The notes under the pieces: model-generated
The model's database searches: none
The model's input: only the letters and a program-made list of their open reading frames with translations
What the model was told of the DNA's origin: nothing
Shown: in pieces, positions 1-9,115 of the stretch
How positions within the stretch are numbered: position 1 is the first letter of the stretch
Layout: each line of letters opens with the position of its first letter
NCBI RefSeq assembly: GCF_026409565.1
Contig: NZ_CP112881.1
Location: 1,907,501-1,971,500 of the forward strand
Length of the DNA stretch: 64,000 bases
Reading direction: 5' to 3'
DNA from: Sneathiella aquimaris
GTDB lineage: Bacteria > Pseudomonadota > Alphaproteobacteria > Sneathiellales > Sneathiellaceae
Position numbers and translations under genes: made by a program

Positions 1-312
1 GCGGTTGCGAACCTGCGCGTCGCCAATTCTGGACGCCAGATCAGCAAGGGCTGGGATTGCATTTTTAACATCGGTTGAGGTTGCAACTTCGGCATGGGTT
101 ACCATGGCACCAATTGATACCTCGCCGCTATTTGCTGAAATCCCTTTCAGCTCGGCAATTCCACCAAGATCGACAAGTTTGTCTACTTGTGCCAGGCGCA
201 GTTTAAGAGTAGGTAGCAAAGATTGCCCCCCTGCGAGGAATTTGTCATCCTCACCTGTCATCCCAGCGGCATCATTAATCCCCGAAGGGCGTTCATAATC
301 GAATGAATACAT
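1..312 (-). CDS. coxM: FAD-binding subunit of a CO-dehydrogenase/xanthine-dehydrogenase-family enzyme (CoxM-like), 3' end cut off by the window
   Basis: Reading the minus strand from the ATG at 312-310 gives an uninterrupted frame to base 1, so the gene runs out of the window. The first 104 residues hold the FAD-binding motif AGGQSLLP near residue 30 and end in IGDAQVRNR, the start of the second conserved flavin motif of the CoxM/CutM family. In these enzymes the medium subunit passes electrons from the [2Fe-2S] clusters to an acceptor through FAD. It starts 15 bases after coxL stops, so it is the third gene of a coxS-coxL-coxM unit. The family is clear; the substrate is not. Confidence 0.88.
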   Translation of the reverse strand, partial: MYSFDYERPSGINDAAGMTGEDDKFLAGGQSLLPTLKLRLAQVDKLVDLGGIAELKGISANSGEVSIGAMVTHAEVATSTDVKNAIPALADLASRIGDAQVRNR

Positions 313-327
313 AATCTATCTCCCTTC

Positions 328-2679
328 TCAGGCGTTTTGTGCGGCGCGCCAGACTTTTTCTGGTGTCGCCGGCATGTCTATCTCTTTACCAAGGGCGTTG
401 GTAATCGCGTTCATCAAGGCTGCAGGCGCTGCAATCGCACCGGCTTCGCCGCACCCTTTTACGCCTAGTGGGTTGCTAGGGCAGGGGGTGTTTGTGGCTT
501 CAACCTTGAAGTTTGGCAAGTCATCGGCCCGTGGCATACAATAATCCATGTAGGATCCGGTCAATAACTGACCACTGTCATCGTCATAAACGACGCCTTC
601 CAGCAATGCCTGACCAATTCCTTGAGCAACACCACCATGCACCTGACCTTCAACGATCATTGGGTTGATGATGTTTCCGAAATCATCCGCAGCGGCCCAG
701 TCGACGACGTCAACGACCCCGGTATTCGGATCAATTTCAACTTCGGCGATATGAGTACCTGCGGGGAAGGTGAAGTTCAACGGATCATAAAACGCATTCT
801 CCGCCAAACCGGGCTCAAGATCTTCAGGATAGTTATGCGGAACGTAGGCTGCGAATGCAATTTCACCAATTGTCAATTGCTTGTCTGTTCCTGCGATTGA
901 AAAGACACCATGCTCGTGCTCAATGTCATCGGCAGATGCTTCCATCAGATGCGCCGCAATTTTCTTCGCTTTGTCGACGATCTTGTCGGCCGCTTTCACA
1001 ATCGCAGAACCGCCAACGGCGAGTGAGCGGGACCCGTAGGTTCCCATACCAAACGGTACTTTTGTTGTGTCACCGTGAACAACTTCAACACTTTCAAAAG
1101 GCACGCCAAGTTTTTCGGCGATCAGCTGCGCGAAGGTCGTTTCATGACCTTGCCCGTGGCTGTGACTGCCTGTGAAGACTGTAACGGAACCTGTTGGATT
1201 AAAACGAACTTCCGCGCTTTCCCAAAGGCCAACTCCAGCACCCAGTGAACCAACCGCAGCAGACGGTGCGATACCGCAGGCCTCAATATAGGCGGCTGAA
1301 CCAATGCCCCGAAGTTTACCATTGGCAGCAGATTGCGCTTTACGGGCTTCAAAGCCGGAATAGTCAATCATGTCCTTGGCGGTTTTCATTGTCAGCGGAT
1401 AATCACCTGAGTCATAGGTCATGATGACAGGCGTTTCATACGGATAGGCATCCGGCTGAATGAAGTTTTTCATCCGCAGTTCTGTAGGATCCATATTCAG
1501 ATCACGGGCGGCGCGTTCCATCATCCGTTCAACCACATATGTGGCTTCAGGACGGCCAGCCCCACGATAGGCATCAACAGGGGTGGTATTGGTAAAACCA
1601 GCCTGAACCTCTGCATAAATACACGGCATCTTATACTGACCGTTCAGCAGGGTGGCATATAGATAGGTTGGAACCGCAGAGGCGAATGTGGACAGATAGG
1701 CGCCCATATTGGCTTTTGTTGCGACCCGGAACCCTAAAATATGGCCATCATTGTCAAACGCCATTTCAGCGTGTGTCGCATGATCACGGCCATGGGCGTC
1801 GGTCAAAAAGGCTTCTGAGCGATCAGAGGTCCATTTGATCGGGCGACCTACTTTTTTAGAGGCCCAAATGGTTGTTGTTTCTTCCGCGTAAACAAAAATC
1901 TTGCTGCCGAAACCACCGCCAACGTCCGGAGCAATTACCCGAAGTTTATTTTCAGGCGCAATCGCGACAAATGCAGACAGGATCAGGCGGGCAACATGAG
2001 GGTTTTGACTGGTGGTGTATAGGGTATATTCGCCCGTTCCCCTGTCAAATTCGCCAAGTGCGGCTCTGGGTTCCATTGGGTTAGGCGCCAACCGATTATT
2101 GATCAGGTCCATTTTCGTGATGTGAGCGGCGTTGGCAAAGGCGGCCTCTACAGCGTCTTTATCTCCAATTTCCCAGTCATAACATTGATTGTTGGGCGCT
2201 TCTTCATGAATTTGCGGTGCCCCCGCGGCGAGTGCTTTTTGAATGTCTGTAACAGGTTGCAATTCTTCGTAATCAACATCAATCAGTTCAGCTGCGTTCT
2301 TTGCCTGCTCAACTGTTTCTGCGACAACAAAGGCCACCTGATCGCCTACATGTTTAACTGTATCGACTGCCAGACATGGGTGAGGAGGGGCAGCATGCGG
2401 GCTACCGTCTTTGTTATTGATGCCCCAGCCACAAATCAGGCCACCAACACCGTCGGCTGCCATATCGGCCCCAACAAATATATCCACAACGCCCGGCGCA
2501 GATTTCGCTTCGGACAGATCGATATTCTTAATTCTTGCAAATGCATGGGGTGAGCGCAGGAAATATCCGTAGGCTTGCCCAGCTTTGTTAATATCGTCAA
2601 GGTAGTTGCCGTTACCGGTGATAAACCGTTGGTCTTCTTTTCTTTTAACGGATACGCCTATTCCATTTTCGACTGACAT
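328..2679 (-). CDS. coxL: Molybdopterin-binding large subunit, form II CoxL-like aerobic CO-dehydrogenase/xanthine-dehydrogenase family
   Basis: 783 residues, the normal length for a molybdenum hydroxylase large subunit. It binds the molybdopterin cofactor and carries the active site. Residues 370-376 read AYRGAGR, the signature of form II CoxL; true high-activity CO dehydrogenases (form I) have an AYXCSFR loop with the copper-binding Cys. The active-site Glu is present in KGCGEAGA near the C-terminus. It is flanked by coxS (3 bases apart) and coxM (15 bases apart). Many form II enzymes oxidise substrates other than CO, so CO should not be assumed. Confidence 0.9.
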   Translation of the reverse strand: MSVENGIGVSVKRKEDQRFITGNGNYLDDINKAGQAYGYFLRSPHAFARIKNIDLSEAKSAPGVVDIFVGADMAADGVGGLICGWGINNKDGSPHAAPPHPCLAVDTVKHVGDQVAFVVAETVEQAKNAAELIDVDYEELQPVTDIQKALAAGAPQIHEEAPNNQCYDWEIGDKDAVEAAFANAAHITKMDLINNRLAPNPMEPRAALGEFDRGTGEYTLYTTSQNPHVARLILSAFVAIAPENKLRVIAPDVGGGFGSKIFVYAEETTTIWASKKVGRPIKWTSDRSEAFLTDAHGRDHATHAEMAFDNDGHILGFRVATKANMGAYLSTFASAVPTYLYATLLNGQYKMPCIYAEVQAGFTNTTPVDAYRGAGRPEATYVVERMMERAARDLNMDPTELRMKNFIQPDAYPYETPVIMTYDSGDYPLTMKTAKDMIDYSGFEARKAQSAANGKLRGIGSAAYIEACGIAPSAAVGSLGAGVGLWESAEVRFNPTGSVTVFTGSHSHGQGHETTFAQLIAEKLGVPFESVEVVHGDTTKVPFGMGTYGSRSLAVGGSAIVKAADKIVDKAKKIAAHLMEASADDIEHEHGVFSIAGTDKQLTIGEIAFAAYVPHNYPEDLEPGLAENAFYDPLNFTFPAGTHIAEVEIDPNTGVVDVVDWAAADDFGNIINPMIVEGQVHGGVAQGIGQALLEGVVYDDDSGQLLTGSYMDYCMPRADDLPNFKVEATNTPCPSNPLGVKGCGEAGAIAAPAALMNAITNALGKEIDMPATPEKVWRAAQNA

Positions 2680-2682
2680 TGA

Positions 2683-3150
2683 TCACCCTCCCATATTCTC
2701 CGAAGCTGCTTTTACAGATTTGACAATGTTGTGGTAACCGGTACAGCGACAAATGTTGCCTTCCAGTTCCTCGCGGATTGTCTCTTCGCTTGGGTTCGGG
2801 TTCCGATTGACCAGATCAACGGCGCTCATAATCATTCCCGGTGTGCAAAAACCACATTGCAATCCATGATTTTCCTTAAAGGCTTCTTGCATAGGGTGAA
2901 GATTGTCGCCATTGGCAAGCCCTTCGATTGTTGTGACGTCTGCGCCTTCGGCTTGTACGGCCAGCATGGTGCAGGATTTCACGCTGCTGCCATCAACATG
3001 GACAGTACAGGCACCACATTGGCTGGTATCACATCCAACATGGGTTCCTGTCAGCCTTAGATTTTCCCGGATGAATTGTACAAGAAGTGTGTTCGGATCG
3101 ACGTCCGCTGTTACATTCTTGCCGTTCACCGTCATTGTAACGGTTGTCAT
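2683..3150 (-). CDS. coxS: [2Fe-2S] small subunit of molybdenum hydroxylase (CoxS-like)
   Basis: 155 residues with the two-domain plan of the family. The N-terminal plant-type ferredoxin domain has [16 protein letters not shown] plus a further Cys (SVKSCTML). The C-terminal four-helix domain carries CGFCTPGM and CRCTGYHN, which ligate the proximal cluster next to molybdopterin. It relays electrons from CoxL to the FAD of CoxM. It is the first gene of the S-L-M unit; GGGAGGAGA lies just upstream of its ATG. An inverted repeat at 3206-3235 sits about 55 bases upstream. Confidence 0.92.
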   Translation of the reverse strand: MTTVTMTVNGKNVTADVDPNTLLVQFIRENLRLTGTHVGCDTSQCGACTVHVDGSSVKSCTMLAVQAEGADVTTIEGLANGDNLHPMQEAFKENHGLQCGFCTPGMIMSAVDLVNRNPNPSEETIREELEGNICRCTGYHNIVKSVKAASENMGG

Positions 3151-3205
3151 TTGAATCTCCTCCCTAGCTCAAATTTTCGGCCCAATTTTCTGGGTCATTT
3201 TCTGC

Positions 3206-3235
3206 CGTAGACGGATTTTTTATCCGGTGACTACG
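3206..3235. repeat. Imperfect inverted repeat upstream of coxS
   Basis: Arms CGTAG + CGGAT (3206-3216) and ATCCG + CTACG (3222-3235) can fold with a five-T loop and an unequal internal bulge. It lies between the coxG stop and the coxS start, so it could be a weak terminator after coxG, an attenuator, or an operator for coxSLM. No long T-run follows on the minus strand, which argues against a strong terminator. Confidence 0.4.
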
Positions 3236-3320
3236 ATCGATTTTTTAAGTTTCATATTCTTTGTCTGTTTGGTCAAGAAAAGAAGCATGAATAATCTGTG
3301 ATTGTGATCGCGTCCTGACG

Positions 3321-3983
3321 TTATGCTTTCGTCAAAAAGTATATAACGGCAACGATAGCGATTGCGGCCGGGATCAAAAAGGATGGTTTCATCCATCCCG
3401 GTTTATCAGATGTGTCTGATGCTGACATCGGGGCGGATTGATCCTGAGATAGTGGGCCATCAGATTGCGGTACAGAGGTCTGAGCAGCGGCGTCCGGCTC
3501 CTGTGCCACAGCATCTTCAACCAGTGGAGTTTCCGCTTCTGCAGGCTGGCTCACCAATTCATTGAATTTGGTAAAAAACTCGCCAGCCAGTTTCTTTGCC
3601 GTGCTGTCAATAAGCCGTGATCCGATTTGCGCCATTTTACCCCCAACAGACGCGCGAACGTCATAGGAAAGTAGGGTTCCGCCATCGGTTTCCGTCAATT
3701 TGATATCAGCACCGCCTTTACCAAAGCCCGCAGCGCCCCCTTTTCCTTCGCCTGTAATGGTGTACCCATTGGGGGCATCCATGTTGCTGAGTGTGACCTG
3801 CCCTTTAAAGGTTGCTTTTACCGGACCGACCTTCACTTTTACCTTCGCGGCGAAAGATGTATCGCCATCTTTTACAACCTCTTCACAGCCAGGAATGGCT
3901 TGACGCAAGATTTCCGGATCATTCAAAGCGTCCCATACAACTGTTCTGGGGGCGTTGATCAGTTCTTCGCCGCTCATTTCCAT
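3321..3983 (-). CDS. coxG: CoxG-like SRPBCC protein with C-terminal membrane anchor
   Basis: 220 residues. Residues 1 to about 145 match the CoxG/SRPBCC fold: MEMSGEELINAPRTVVWDAL, then IPGCEEV and a glycine-rich GEGKGGAAGFGKGGADI turn. A low-complexity linker of about 45 residues rich in Ala, Gln, Asp and Ser follows, then a single hydrophobic segment (FLIPAAIAIVAVIYFL) close to the C-terminus. In Oligotropha, CoxG recruits CO dehydrogenase to the membrane, and the tail here fits that role. It is transcribed toward coxS with a 170-base gap, so it may have its own transcript. Confidence 0.85.
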   Translation of the reverse strand: MEMSGEELINAPRTVVWDALNDPEILRQAIPGCEEVVKDGDTSFAAKVKVKVGPVKATFKGQVTLSNMDAPNGYTITGEGKGGAAGFGKGGADIKLTETDGGTLLSYDVRASVGGKMAQIGSRLIDSTAKKLAGEFFTKFNELVSQPAEAETPLVEDAVAQEPDAAAQTSVPQSDGPLSQDQSAPMSASDTSDKPGWMKPSFLIPAAIAIVAVIYFLTKA

Positions 3984-4200
3984 GCGGATACCTCAATTTT
4001 TATAATCTGGATTAATGACTGGATTTCGACTTCTTTAACCTTAACCATGACTGGCATACTCTGCAAGAGGTACAACTAACTGATCGTTCAAAAATGTTAT
4101 TTTTATCATCCGGAATCGAACGGTCAGCTAATCCTGTTAAGGGGCAATTAACCATTAGAAACTATGGTAAGCACGGATTATTTCTAAAAAGGAAACAGTG

Positions 4201-4806
4201 ATGCGTCCAGCGATCCGATCAACATTTGATATTGTTGCCTGGCTTGGTGAAAGAGGAGGGCAGTCAGGTACTGCACTCAAGCCTCCCTTTTTGATGCAAA
4301 TTCTTTATCTTTCACAGGCACTCTATGCCAGCGAACATAATCAGGCGAAATTAATGCCGGCGACATTCCTTGCAACGGATGCCGGGCCGATCGAACCGGA
4401 TCTTTTTCTCGCTCTGGAACAGGGAATATCTGTAGATGCGGCTGTCGCACCTGCGGATCATGTGGAAGAAGTCCTTATCGCGGTTTGGGATGCCTATGGT
4501 CAAAGCGATCAGGAAGAGTTACGCACAGCGCTTGCATCAGATAGCGCCATCAAACTTGCAACCAAGCGTGGACGGAATTCTGAAATACTGATCGACGAAA
4601 TGGCAGCGGCGTATCCGGGGGGGCTTTCCAACTTTAAAGGGCAAAGCCGGGTCAGTCAGTTCCCAGATGGTTCGCCCTATAGCGTAAAACATTCTAATCT
4701 GGATGCTGTTCCTTCTGATAAACAGGAAGTCCGCTTTACCGCCGATGGAAGGTCTGTCACCCGTTGGGTTCCGAAAAAACGGATTAAATCGTCAGATCTT
4801 TCCTAG
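4201..4806 (+). CDS. Conserved hypothetical, Panacea/SocA-like domain
   Basis: 201 residues from the ATG at 4201. A GTG three bases earlier is in frame, but GGAAA at 4191-4195 is better spaced for the ATG. Residues 25-75 (FLMQILYLSQALYASE, then ATFLATDAGPIEPDLF) resemble the Panacea/SocA (DUF4065) core, with its LYxxQ helix and the GP(I/V)xPxLF turn. Panacea proteins are mostly antitoxins or phage-linked proteins, but no toxin gene is adjacent and the C-terminal half is unlike them, so a toxin-antitoxin role is not supported. It converges on and overlaps the downstream minus-strand gene by four bases. Confidence 0.6.
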   Translation: MRPAIRSTFDIVAWLGERGGQSGTALKPPFLMQILYLSQALYASEHNQAKLMPATFLATDAGPIEPDLFLALEQGISVDAAVAPADHVEEVLIAVWDAYGQSDQEELRTALASDSAIKLATKRGRNSEILIDEMAAAYPGGLSNFKGQSRVSQFPDGSPYSVKHSNLDAVPSDKQEVRFTADGRSVTRWVPKKRIKSSDLS

Positions 4807-5669
4807 CTTTTACCAAATCTCTTTTTCAGTGCAGCGCAATGATCCTTAAAAGGCGTTGCATCCGTGATCCACACCAGGTCGTATTCCGGAAACGGATCAC
4901 TTAATGTTGCCTGATCCGTGTCTTCAATAAGGCCTAGAACCTGTATCGATTTGTCTTTTGCTTGCTGCGATAGATAATAGGGAACGCCTCTATCTTTTCG
5001 GACATGTCCATTTCCGGCAATCAGGAAAGCAGTTGTGCCCTTGATATGCTCGGCTAACTGGCGGGCCATTAGTTTATCCCGTGCAATCTGGATATTACTC
5101 ATGGGTTGCAGGGCGTCATCGGGCAACAAATCGCAATGGCTGCTTTTTATATCCGCATTTAATTGCGCCATTTTAGCAGGATCGAGACTGTCAAGAGCAT
5201 CTTTGCGGGCAATCATCTGTTTGCGGATTTCAGATTTGGGGTAATTGCCATAGACCATACGGGCGCCGACTTTTTGAGCCTGTTCAAGCAGAGGACCGTA
5301 AAATGTCCAGTCGGGCCAGCCGGAAGCCTCCCAATTCAAGGCTTCTTTCAAAGCAGAATAAGGCAGGTCACCCGCCATAAATCGATCGATAATCGGTTGC
5401 TGTTCCTGATTGATCATTTCAAAGACGACGACATCGTCTTTTTTGAGCAATTTTTGTAGTAAGGCCAACTGCACATTATGATGGTCGGGATTATCGTGCT
5501 TTTCCCCGATCAGAATAAAATCGGCATCCTGTAAACGGGTTGCAATTTTTCCGTTTTCTAAGGCAACACGGGCATTTGCGACAGTATCACCAGAGGGTGC
5601 AATCATGCGATCACTTGGTGCACAGGCTGCAACAGACAGCAGTAACAGGGGGAGAAGCAGTTCTTTCAT
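4803..5669 (-). CDS. ChaN-family lipoprotein
   Basis: 288 residues from the ATG at 5669, which has AAGG seven bases upstream; the ATG two codons earlier sits one base from that site. The N-terminus is a lipoprotein signal (LLLLSVAAC, lipobox Cys near residue 17). The core motif ILIGEKHDNPDHH and the later AGNGHVRKD match the ChaN/Tiki-like fold, whose best-studied member (Campylobacter ChaN) binds haem. It starts nine bases after the last antiporter gene, so it is probably co-transcribed with it. Binding haem is inference from the family. Confidence 0.8.
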   Translation of the reverse strand: MKELLLPLLLLSVAACAPSDRMIAPSGDTVANARVALENGKIATRLQDADFILIGEKHDNPDHHNVQLALLQKLLKKDDVVVFEMINQEQQPIIDRFMAGDLPYSALKEALNWEASGWPDWTFYGPLLEQAQKVGARMVYGNYPKSEIRKQMIARKDALDSLDPAKMAQLNADIKSSHCDLLPDDALQPMSNIQIARDKLMARQLAEHIKGTTAFLIAGNGHVRKDRGVPYYLSQQAKDKSIQVLGLIEDTDQATLSDPFPEYDLVWITDATPFKDHCAALKKRFGKS

Positions 5670-5678
5670 GGCCATGCC

Positions 5679-7370
5679 TTACAGGTAAGCGACAACGACG
5701 ACAAAGCCGAAGATCGCCAGGATAACAGAGACTGCAACACCGGACGATGTTGTCCGGGAAAGCATAGCGCCATTGCCATGGGTTTGTTGCGCAAAGGTAA
5801 TCACAGACGCGACGATGTTTTTTCCCATTTCAAGGATCCACGCCCAAGCAATGTCGACATTTTTACCCAGCCATAGGAAAAACTGTTTCCCCAGTTTGCG
5901 ATAGAACCAGTCGGTGTCCAGATTTCTGGTATTTGCAACAATCGGGTATACCCCCAATCGAACTGCCAAGGCAAAACCGAGAACAGCAAAAATTATCATT
6001 TGCAACTGGGTCACAACATGGCTTGCCGTATATACTTCATATTCGATTGCATAGGGCAGCAGGCTGAAGAATTTTTCTGGAAACAGTCCGGCGCCGATAG
6101 CGATGCCCCCCAAAATGGCCATCGCAAGGATCATATGCATGGGGGCTTCAGACAGGGATGTGCCGTTGTCTTTGCCAAAAAAGCCAAGAGCTGGAATTTT
6201 AATCCCGACATTGTCAATGACGGCAATTGCAGCAAATAACATGACCAGCCAAAGAAGAACGAGTTTGCCGTCCAACGCGGCAGATAAAATCAGGGATTTG
6301 GATGCAAAGGCGCCCGTCAGGGGCATGGCCACAATGATCATGGCGCCTAATATCGCGAAAAATGTCGTTATTGGCATGGATTTATAAACCGCCCCCAATT
6401 CCGAAATTTTTGCCGTTCCGGCCCGGTAAAGAACCGCACCGGTCGCCATGAATAACAGGCAGGTATAAAGGATGCTGATGACAGCATGGGCGGCGACACC
6501 GTTCAGGGCAAGTTCGCTGCCAATCCCGATCCCGATTACCATGAAGCCCTGTTGACTATTCATGGAATAAGCCAGGGTGCGCCGTAGATCATTTTCAAGC
6601 GTTGCATGAACGATCGGGAAAATGACCATAACCGCGCCGATCCAAAGCAGCAGATCGACACCCGGAAAAGCCCGTGCAAGGGCATAAATGGCAAGCTTGG
6701 TGGTAAAGGCGGACAGAATGACTGTTCCGGTGACTGTGGCCTCAGGATAACTGTCCTGAACCCAATTGTGTAGCAGCGGGAAGGCCGCCTTGATGCCAAA
6801 AGCAATCAGGAAAAACCAACTGGCGGCGCTGCCAAATGTCATTGTTGTGAACGCAACCGTTCCTGTTTCGCCAAAATACAAAACAACGCCGCACAGGAGA
6901 AGAACGCCGGATGTAACCTGGATAATCAGATAACGGATACCGGCATGATAAGAACGCTCAGTACGGCTCGCCCAGATTAAAAAGACACTGGAAATTGCTG
7001 TCAGTTCCCAATAGGAGAAAAGGGTAATCAGATCACCAGCAAACACCGCCGCGATGGCCGAGCCTGCATATATCAGGGTCGCCATCTGTTGTTGAGTATC
7101 TTTGACATGCAGGGAATAGAGCAAGCCTGCAAACGCCGCCACATGAAAAATCAGCCCGAAAATTCGGGAAAGTGGATCAATATGGGTCATGACCAGTTTC
7201 ATGCCCATTATGTCAACTTCGCCCCAGCTGCCAAGCCCCAGACTTACCATTTGTGCAAGACCAAGTACGGGAAGCGCCAGAAGCAGGATATACCGGATGA
7301 AACTGGATGTGAAAGGCACGATAAACGCGCCCAGAATCAGGATCAGTCCCGGATTAAGGCCGTCAATCAT
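5679..7370 (-). CDS. Proton-conducting NuoL/MrpD-type membrane subunit of the antiporter cluster (third copy)
   Basis: 563 residues from the ATG at 7370, which has GGAGGA upstream; the open frame extends 17 codons further without an RBS. It is a multi-spanning Proton_antipo_M protein with the conserved TM5 glutamate (FSYWELTAISS) and the TM7-8 lysine region (GIKAAFPLLHNWVQDSYPEA). The C-terminal part is longer than in plain MrpD, with two more hydrophobic segments, as in NuoL-like or HyfB-like proteins. It overlaps the 77-residue gene by eight bases. It probably supplies a third proton channel to the complex. Confidence 0.85.
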   Translation of the reverse strand: MIDGLNPGLILILGAFIVPFTSSFIRYILLLALPVLGLAQMVSLGLGSWGEVDIMGMKLVMTHIDPLSRIFGLIFHVAAFAGLLYSLHVKDTQQQMATLIYAGSAIAAVFAGDLITLFSYWELTAISSVFLIWASRTERSYHAGIRYLIIQVTSGVLLLCGVVLYFGETGTVAFTTMTFGSAASWFFLIAFGIKAAFPLLHNWVQDSYPEATVTGTVILSAFTTKLAIYALARAFPGVDLLLWIGAVMVIFPIVHATLENDLRRTLAYSMNSQQGFMVIGIGIGSELALNGVAAHAVISILYTCLLFMATGAVLYRAGTAKISELGAVYKSMPITTFFAILGAMIIVAMPLTGAFASKSLILSAALDGKLVLLWLVMLFAAIAVIDNVGIKIPALGFFGKDNGTSLSEAPMHMILAMAILGGIAIGAGLFPEKFFSLLPYAIEYEVYTASHVVTQLQMIIFAVLGFALAVRLGVYPIVANTRNLDTDWFYRKLGKQFFLWLGKNVDIAWAWILEMGKNIVASVITFAQQTHGNGAMLSRTTSSGVAVSVILAIFGFVVVVAYL

Positions 7371-7596
7371 AATAGTCCTCCTTCCGTGCAAGGAAGGTTT
7401 GAACCCCTTTGGCAACCGCAATTAGCAGGAAGAAGACCGTCATGGAGTATAAGCCATAAAAGACAGGGATCTCTTCTACCTCCGTATAGGGATGGGGGTG
7501 ATAAAACAACTCAAACAATGCCAGAATGTCAGGCAAGGCAATCAAGGCAGCCAACCCAAAAAGAACATAAAGAAGTCTGTCTGAAATATGTGTCAT
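7363..7596 (-). CDS. Small two-helix membrane protein in the antiporter operon
   Basis: 77 residues with two hydrophobic stretches (YVLFGLAALIALPDILALFELF and MTVFFLLIAVAKGVQTFLA) joined by a short polar loop containing HPHPYTEVEE. Not recognised by family. It overlaps the next NuoL-like gene by eight bases and lies ten bases after the previous one, so it is translated as part of the antiporter unit and is most likely a small structural subunit. The loop also has EIPVFYGLY. Confidence 0.72.
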   Translation of the reverse strand: MTHISDRLLYVLFGLAALIALPDILALFELFYHPHPYTEVEEIPVFYGLYSMTVFFLLIAVAKGVQTFLARKEDYYD

Positions 7597-7606
7597 GTCT
7601 TTGACC

Positions 7607-9115
7607 TCACGGTTTCAGAATAGGCATGATTGCCTGGTAAATGGGATCGATCAATACGAACAGGGCGATGCAGGCCAGTGCAGTTAATGCAGGGGGAAGC
7701 ACACACAATATCGGGGCCTCCTTGACATTTTCCCAAGACAGGAAAGATCGCTCTTCGCCAATCTTCACGACGGGATCTTTTTGACCCAACGGAGAATAGA
7801 AAAAGCCTCTGACGACAATAGGCATCAAATATCCGATATTCAGCAGCGAGCTGACAAGAAGCACAAATAATATGATCAATTGGTCCGCTTCATACGCGCC
7901 CAGCATGATGTAGAACTTGCTCCAACTTCCGCCCAGCGGAGGAATGCCAATGATACTGAGGGAGCCGATAAAAAAGGCAAGGAAAGTGATGGGCATTTGA
8001 CGGCCCAATCCGCGCATATCCTTGATTTCGGTTCTTTTGGTAGCGGTGTAAATCGCACCCGCACAGAAAAACAAAGTAATTTTACCAAAGGCATGCATCA
8101 CGATTTGCAAGGCACCGCCTGCAACAGCCGCGGGGGTCGCCAGTGATGCCGCTACGACAATATAGGCCAATTGGCTGATTGTAGAGTAGGCAAGCCTGGC
8201 TTTCAGGTTGTCTTTTGTTAAGGCAACGACAGAGGCGGCGATCAGCGTGTATGCGGCGATCCAGGTGAGCCATTCGGCGGTTCCGGTTTCGGTCAGGAAA
8301 TCGATGCCAAAGATATATACAATCACCTTTAAAACCGAAAAAACGCCAGCTTTAACAACGGCCACGGCGTGCAACAGCGCACTGACCGGTGTTGGCGCTA
8401 CCATGGCGGACGGTAACCAGCGATGGATCGGCATCAAGGCCGCCTTGCCAATGCCATACATGAACAGGAACAGCAGAACGCCTGCAATTCCGGCGCTTAC
8501 ATGGCCATCAAGTATACCGCCAAGGGTAAAGTCAGTGGTTCCCGTCAGCGTCCATGTCCAGATAATGGCCGGCAAAAAGAGGCCAATGGAAGTACCCAGC
8601 AGAATACCCAGATAAATGCGACCGCCTTTTAAAGCCGCTGCATTTCCTTTATGGGTGACCAACGGATAGGTCGACAGGCTGAGAACTTCATAAAAGACAA
8701 ATAATGTGAGCAGGTTTCCAGAAAACGCGATCCCCATGGTTGCGGCGATTGCAATGGTAAAGCAAACATAGAACCGGGTTTGTTTTACTTCATTATTACC
8801 GCGCATATATCCGATGGAATACAGCGAATTGATAATCCAGAGCGTGGATGCCACAGCGGCAAATGTCATGCCGAGAGGTTCAACCTTCAACGTTAGTGCG
8901 AGACCCGGTAAGAACTGGATCAGTTCAAATTCCGGTCGTGCGCCGTCCAGAATATGCGGCAGGATGACTAAAATATTCGCAAACAGAATACCGGCGGTTG
9001 CTAAAGTGATTGTATCACGCAAGTTCGGAAGTTTATCAGATAAGGCAACGCCGACACCCCCAATCAGGGGAATGAGCAGGGCGATAAAGATATGGGTTTC
9101 CAGTGTGTAAATCAT
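7607..9115 (-). CDS. MrpD/NuoL-type cation:proton antiporter subunit (second copy)
   Basis: 502 residues, about the length of MrpD, with about 14 hydrophobic segments. Conserved features are the TM5 glutamate (LFVFYEVLSLSTYPL) and the TM7-8 proton-path region (GKAALMPIHRWLPSAMVAP ... HAVAVVKAG). The start ATG overlaps the stop of the preceding subunit gene as ATGA. The family does the ion or proton translocation in Mrp antiporters and complex I. Which of the three NuoL-like copies plays the MrpA and which the MrpD role cannot be decided by eye. Confidence 0.88.
   Translation of the reverse strand: MIYTLETHIFIALLIPLIGGVGVALSDKLPNLRDTITLATAGILFANILVILPHILDGARPEFELIQFLPGLALTLKVEPLGMTFAAVASTLWIINSLYSIGYMRGNNEVKQTRFYVCFTIAIAATMGIAFSGNLLTLFVFYEVLSLSTYPLVTHKGNAAALKGGRIYLGILLGTSIGLFLPAIIWTWTLTGTTDFTLGGILDGHVSAGIAGVLLFLFMYGIGKAALMPIHRWLPSAMVAPTPVSALLHAVAVVKAGVFSVLKVIVYIFGIDFLTETGTAEWLTWIAAYTLIAASVVALTKDNLKARLAYSTISQLAYIVVAASLATPAAVAGGALQIVMHAFGKITLFFCAGAIYTATKRTEIKDMRGLGRQMPITFLAFFIGSLSIIGIPPLGGSWSKFYIMLGAYEADQLIILFVLLVSSLLNIGYLMPIVVRGFFYSPLGQKDPVVKIGEERSFLSWENVKEAPILCVLPPALTALACIALFVLIDPIYQAIMPILKP

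Noticed and set aside
2122-2553. Plus-strand open frame of 143 codons inside coxL
   Set aside because: It is the opposite strand of a well-supported gene and shows no domain or signal.
4201-4806. Panacea-like gene as part of a toxin-antitoxin system
   Set aside because: No toxin-sized gene is adjacent; the neighbours are coxG and a ChaN-type lipoprotein gene facing it.
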